From Bdellovibrionales bacterium (GTDB taxonomy: Bacteria; Bdellovibrionota_G; JALEGL01; JAGRAY01): a stretch of 6,580 bases of DNA. This document shows positions 5,103 to 6,580 of the stretch, in pieces. The number at the start of each line of letters is the position of its first letter. Position 1 is the first letter of the stretch. The position numbers were made by a program, and so were the translations under genes. The stretch spans positions 1 to 6,580 of the forward strand of contig JAGRAY010000099.1 in NCBI GenBank assembly GCA_020434375.1, read 5' to 3'. The notes beneath the pieces were generated by a model. It saw nothing but the letters and a program-made list of their open reading frames with translations, was not told where the DNA came from and did no database searches.

Positions 5103-6580
5103 TTAATCGTGTTCCTCGTTTTTTCACTGATATTGAAAGTTCGACTAGATGCTCTGGTGTGACTTCAGATGGTGCATCACACATGACATCCATCGCACTT
5201 TGGGTCTTTGGAAATGCTATGACGTCTCTGATAGCATCCGTGCCAGCAAGAATCATGGCCATACGATCAATACCAAAAGCTATCCCTCCATGAGGAGGCG
5301 TTCCAAATTCAAGAGCATCTAAAAAAAATCCAAATTTATTTTTAGCCTCATCGACAGAAAGATCTAAACATCGAAATACTTTCGATTGAAGATCTGAGTC
5401 ATGAATACGAATGGAACCTCCACCTAACTCAACGCCATTTAGCACAAGGTCATAAGCCTGCGCCCTCACTTTCGATAACGTATGCTGAGAATCAAGAAAC
5501 GATAGATCGTTAAAGTTTGGTGCAGTGAATGGATGATGAACCGATACATGGCGTTTTTCGACTGAATCAAAAGCGAAAAGCGGAAAATTTTCTACCCACA
5601 AGAAAGAATAATCTAGGGAAGGTGCAATATTCATTTTTTGGACACATTGATGTTTGAGTGCCGACAACGCTGATCGAACAGTTGATATCTCGTCGGCAAT
5701 CAGAAATGCGATGTCACCAACTTCAAGATCAAGATTGTCAGCCACAGACTGAAGCTCTTTAACAGAAACAAACTTGTCCACTGACGAAGATAATTGTTCT
5801 TGTCGCTTTACCCAAACCAGGCCTTTCGCACCGTAAGCTTTTACGCTGTTAGTCATTTGATCAAGCTGATTTCTGGAAAGACTTGCTCCTTTTGGTAATC
5901 GAAATCCTCGAATTTCACCGCCCTTAGATAGAACACTTTTGAACACATTGAATGAAGATCGCGTAAAAGTATCGGACAAATCTTTAAGAGGCCATGGCCA
6001 CCTAAGGTCTGGCTTATCAGTCGCGTAGGTTTCTATGGCTTCATGATAAGACATTCTTTGAAAAGGCGTTTTTATGGTTTGTCCGAGAACATCACGCCAA
6101 ATCTTAGAAACCATTCGTTCTACAAGTGCATATATCTGCTCCTGCGAAACAAAACTCATTTCTATATCGAGTTGTGTGAATTCTGGTTGACGATCTGATC
6201 TGAGGTCCTCGTCTCTAAAACAACGCGCAATTTGATAATAGCGATCTAAGCCTGAAATCATCAGTAGCTGTTTAAAAAGTTGAGGAGACTGAGGTAAAGC
6301 ATAAAATTTTCCTGGATGGACCCGACTTGGCACAAGATAATCTCGCGCACCCTCAGGTGTTGATTTGGTCAAAATAGGAGTTTCAACTTCCAAAAATCGA
6401 TCTTCATCTAAAAAACGTCGAATAGATTGAATCATACGGTGTCGAACAACCAAGTTTTTTTGAAGCGATTCTTTTCGAAGATCAAGGTAGCGATACTTCA
6501 ATCGAGTCATTTCCGATGCGTCAGATTCTTCATCGATTGAAAAAATAGGCGTTTTAGATCGAGAAAGAATAGTCAATTCT
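5095..6580 (-). CDS. aspS: Aspartyl-tRNA synthetase, N-terminal part outside the window
   Basis: A class IIb synthetase that charges tRNA with aspartate in the cytoplasm. About 494 codons are visible, from just before RLKYRYLDLR to the stop; family members are near 590 residues, so roughly the N-terminal 100 residues, the OB-fold that reads the anticodon, lie beyond the right edge. The first visible codons (ELTILSRSKTP) are internal; a TTG there is not the start. Counting from the TTG codon, motif 1 is FLEVETPIL at 61-69, the STPEGARDYLVPSR block is at 72-85, motif 2 is RCFRDEDLRSDRQPEFTQ at 118-135, and motif 3 is GIAFGIDRMAMIL at 431-443. The bacterial-type GAD insertion lies between motifs 2 and 3, with normal spacing. 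Whether it also charges tRNA-Asn (a non-discriminating enzyme) cannot be judged, because the informative anticodon-binding domain is missing. Confidence 0.98.
   Translation of the reverse strand, partial: ELTILSRSKTPIFSIDEESDASEMTRLKYRYLDLRKESLQKNLVVRHRMIQSIRRFLDEDRFLEVETPILTKSTPEGARDYLVPSRVHPGKFYALPQSPQLFKQLLMISGLDRYYQIARCFRDEDLRSDRQPEFTQLDIEMSFVSQEQIYALVERMVSKIWRDVLGQTIKTPFQRMSYHEAIETYATDKPDLRWPWPLKDLSDTFTRSSFNVFKSVLSKGGEIRGFRLPKGASLSRNQLDQMTNSVKAYGAKGLVWVKRQEQLSSSVDKFVSVKELQSVADNLDLEVGDIAFLIADEISTVRSALSALKHQCVQKMNIAPSLDYSFLWVENFPLFAFDSVEKRHVSVHHPFTAPNFNDLSFLDSQHTLSKVRAQAYDLVLNGVELGGGSIRIHDSDLQSKVFRCLDLSVDEAKNKFGFFLDALEFGTPPHGGIAFGIDRMAMILAGTDAIRDVIAFPKTQSAMDVMCDAPSEVTPEHLVELSISVKKRGTRLNE
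5112..5117 (-). promoter_or_regulatory. Shine-Dalgarno sequence of rnhB
   Basis: Read on the minus strand this is GAGGAA, 9 bases before the ATG at 5102 and inside the last codons of aspS. It supports the start chosen for rnhB. It is the only strong ribosome-binding site I can see among the seven gene starts; the other five visible starts have none. Confidence 0.75.

Overview
All seven genes in this window lie on the minus strand, so transcription runs from the right edge to the left edge. There is essentially no noncoding DNA. In transcription order they are: aspartyl-tRNA synthetase (aspS, start outside the window), ribonuclease HII (rnhB), a YraN/UPF0102 nuclease-fold protein, a membrane sensor histidine kinase, an NtrC-type sigma54-dependent response regulator, an exported coiled-coil protein of unknown function, and the first 24 codons of another exported protein that runs off the left edge.

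The organism is a Gram-negative bacterium. The evidence is type I signal peptides, a two-membrane style sensor kinase and a sigma54 activator with an intact GAFTGA loop. The AT-leaning composition and the joining of an NtrC-type pair to housekeeping genes would fit a deltaproteobacterium in the broad sense or a Bdellovibrionota relative. That placement is an inference and no marker here proves it.

Right half (about 4129-6580): three conserved housekeeping genes for tRNA charging, removal of RNA from DNA, and a nuclease-like protein that often sits beside rnhB. Left half (1-4128): a signalling and envelope block in which a kinase with a Cache-like extracytoplasmic domain should phosphorylate the NtrC-type regulator. 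Two secreted proteins follow in the same overlapping chain.

The junctions are unusually tight: an 8 bp overlap (aspS/rnhB), ATGA (rnhB/yraN), stop and start abutting (yraN/kinase), TAATG (kinase/regulator), a 26 bp overlap (regulator/coiled-coil protein) and GTGA (coiled-coil protein/last gene). Only rnhB has a clear Shine-Dalgarno sequence, so translation of the rest is probably coupled. I see no terminator, internal promoter, RNA gene, repeat, insertion sequence or CRISPR array. The least explained part is the left-hand signalling and envelope module, especially the 428-residue exported coiled-coil protein and its truncated partner.
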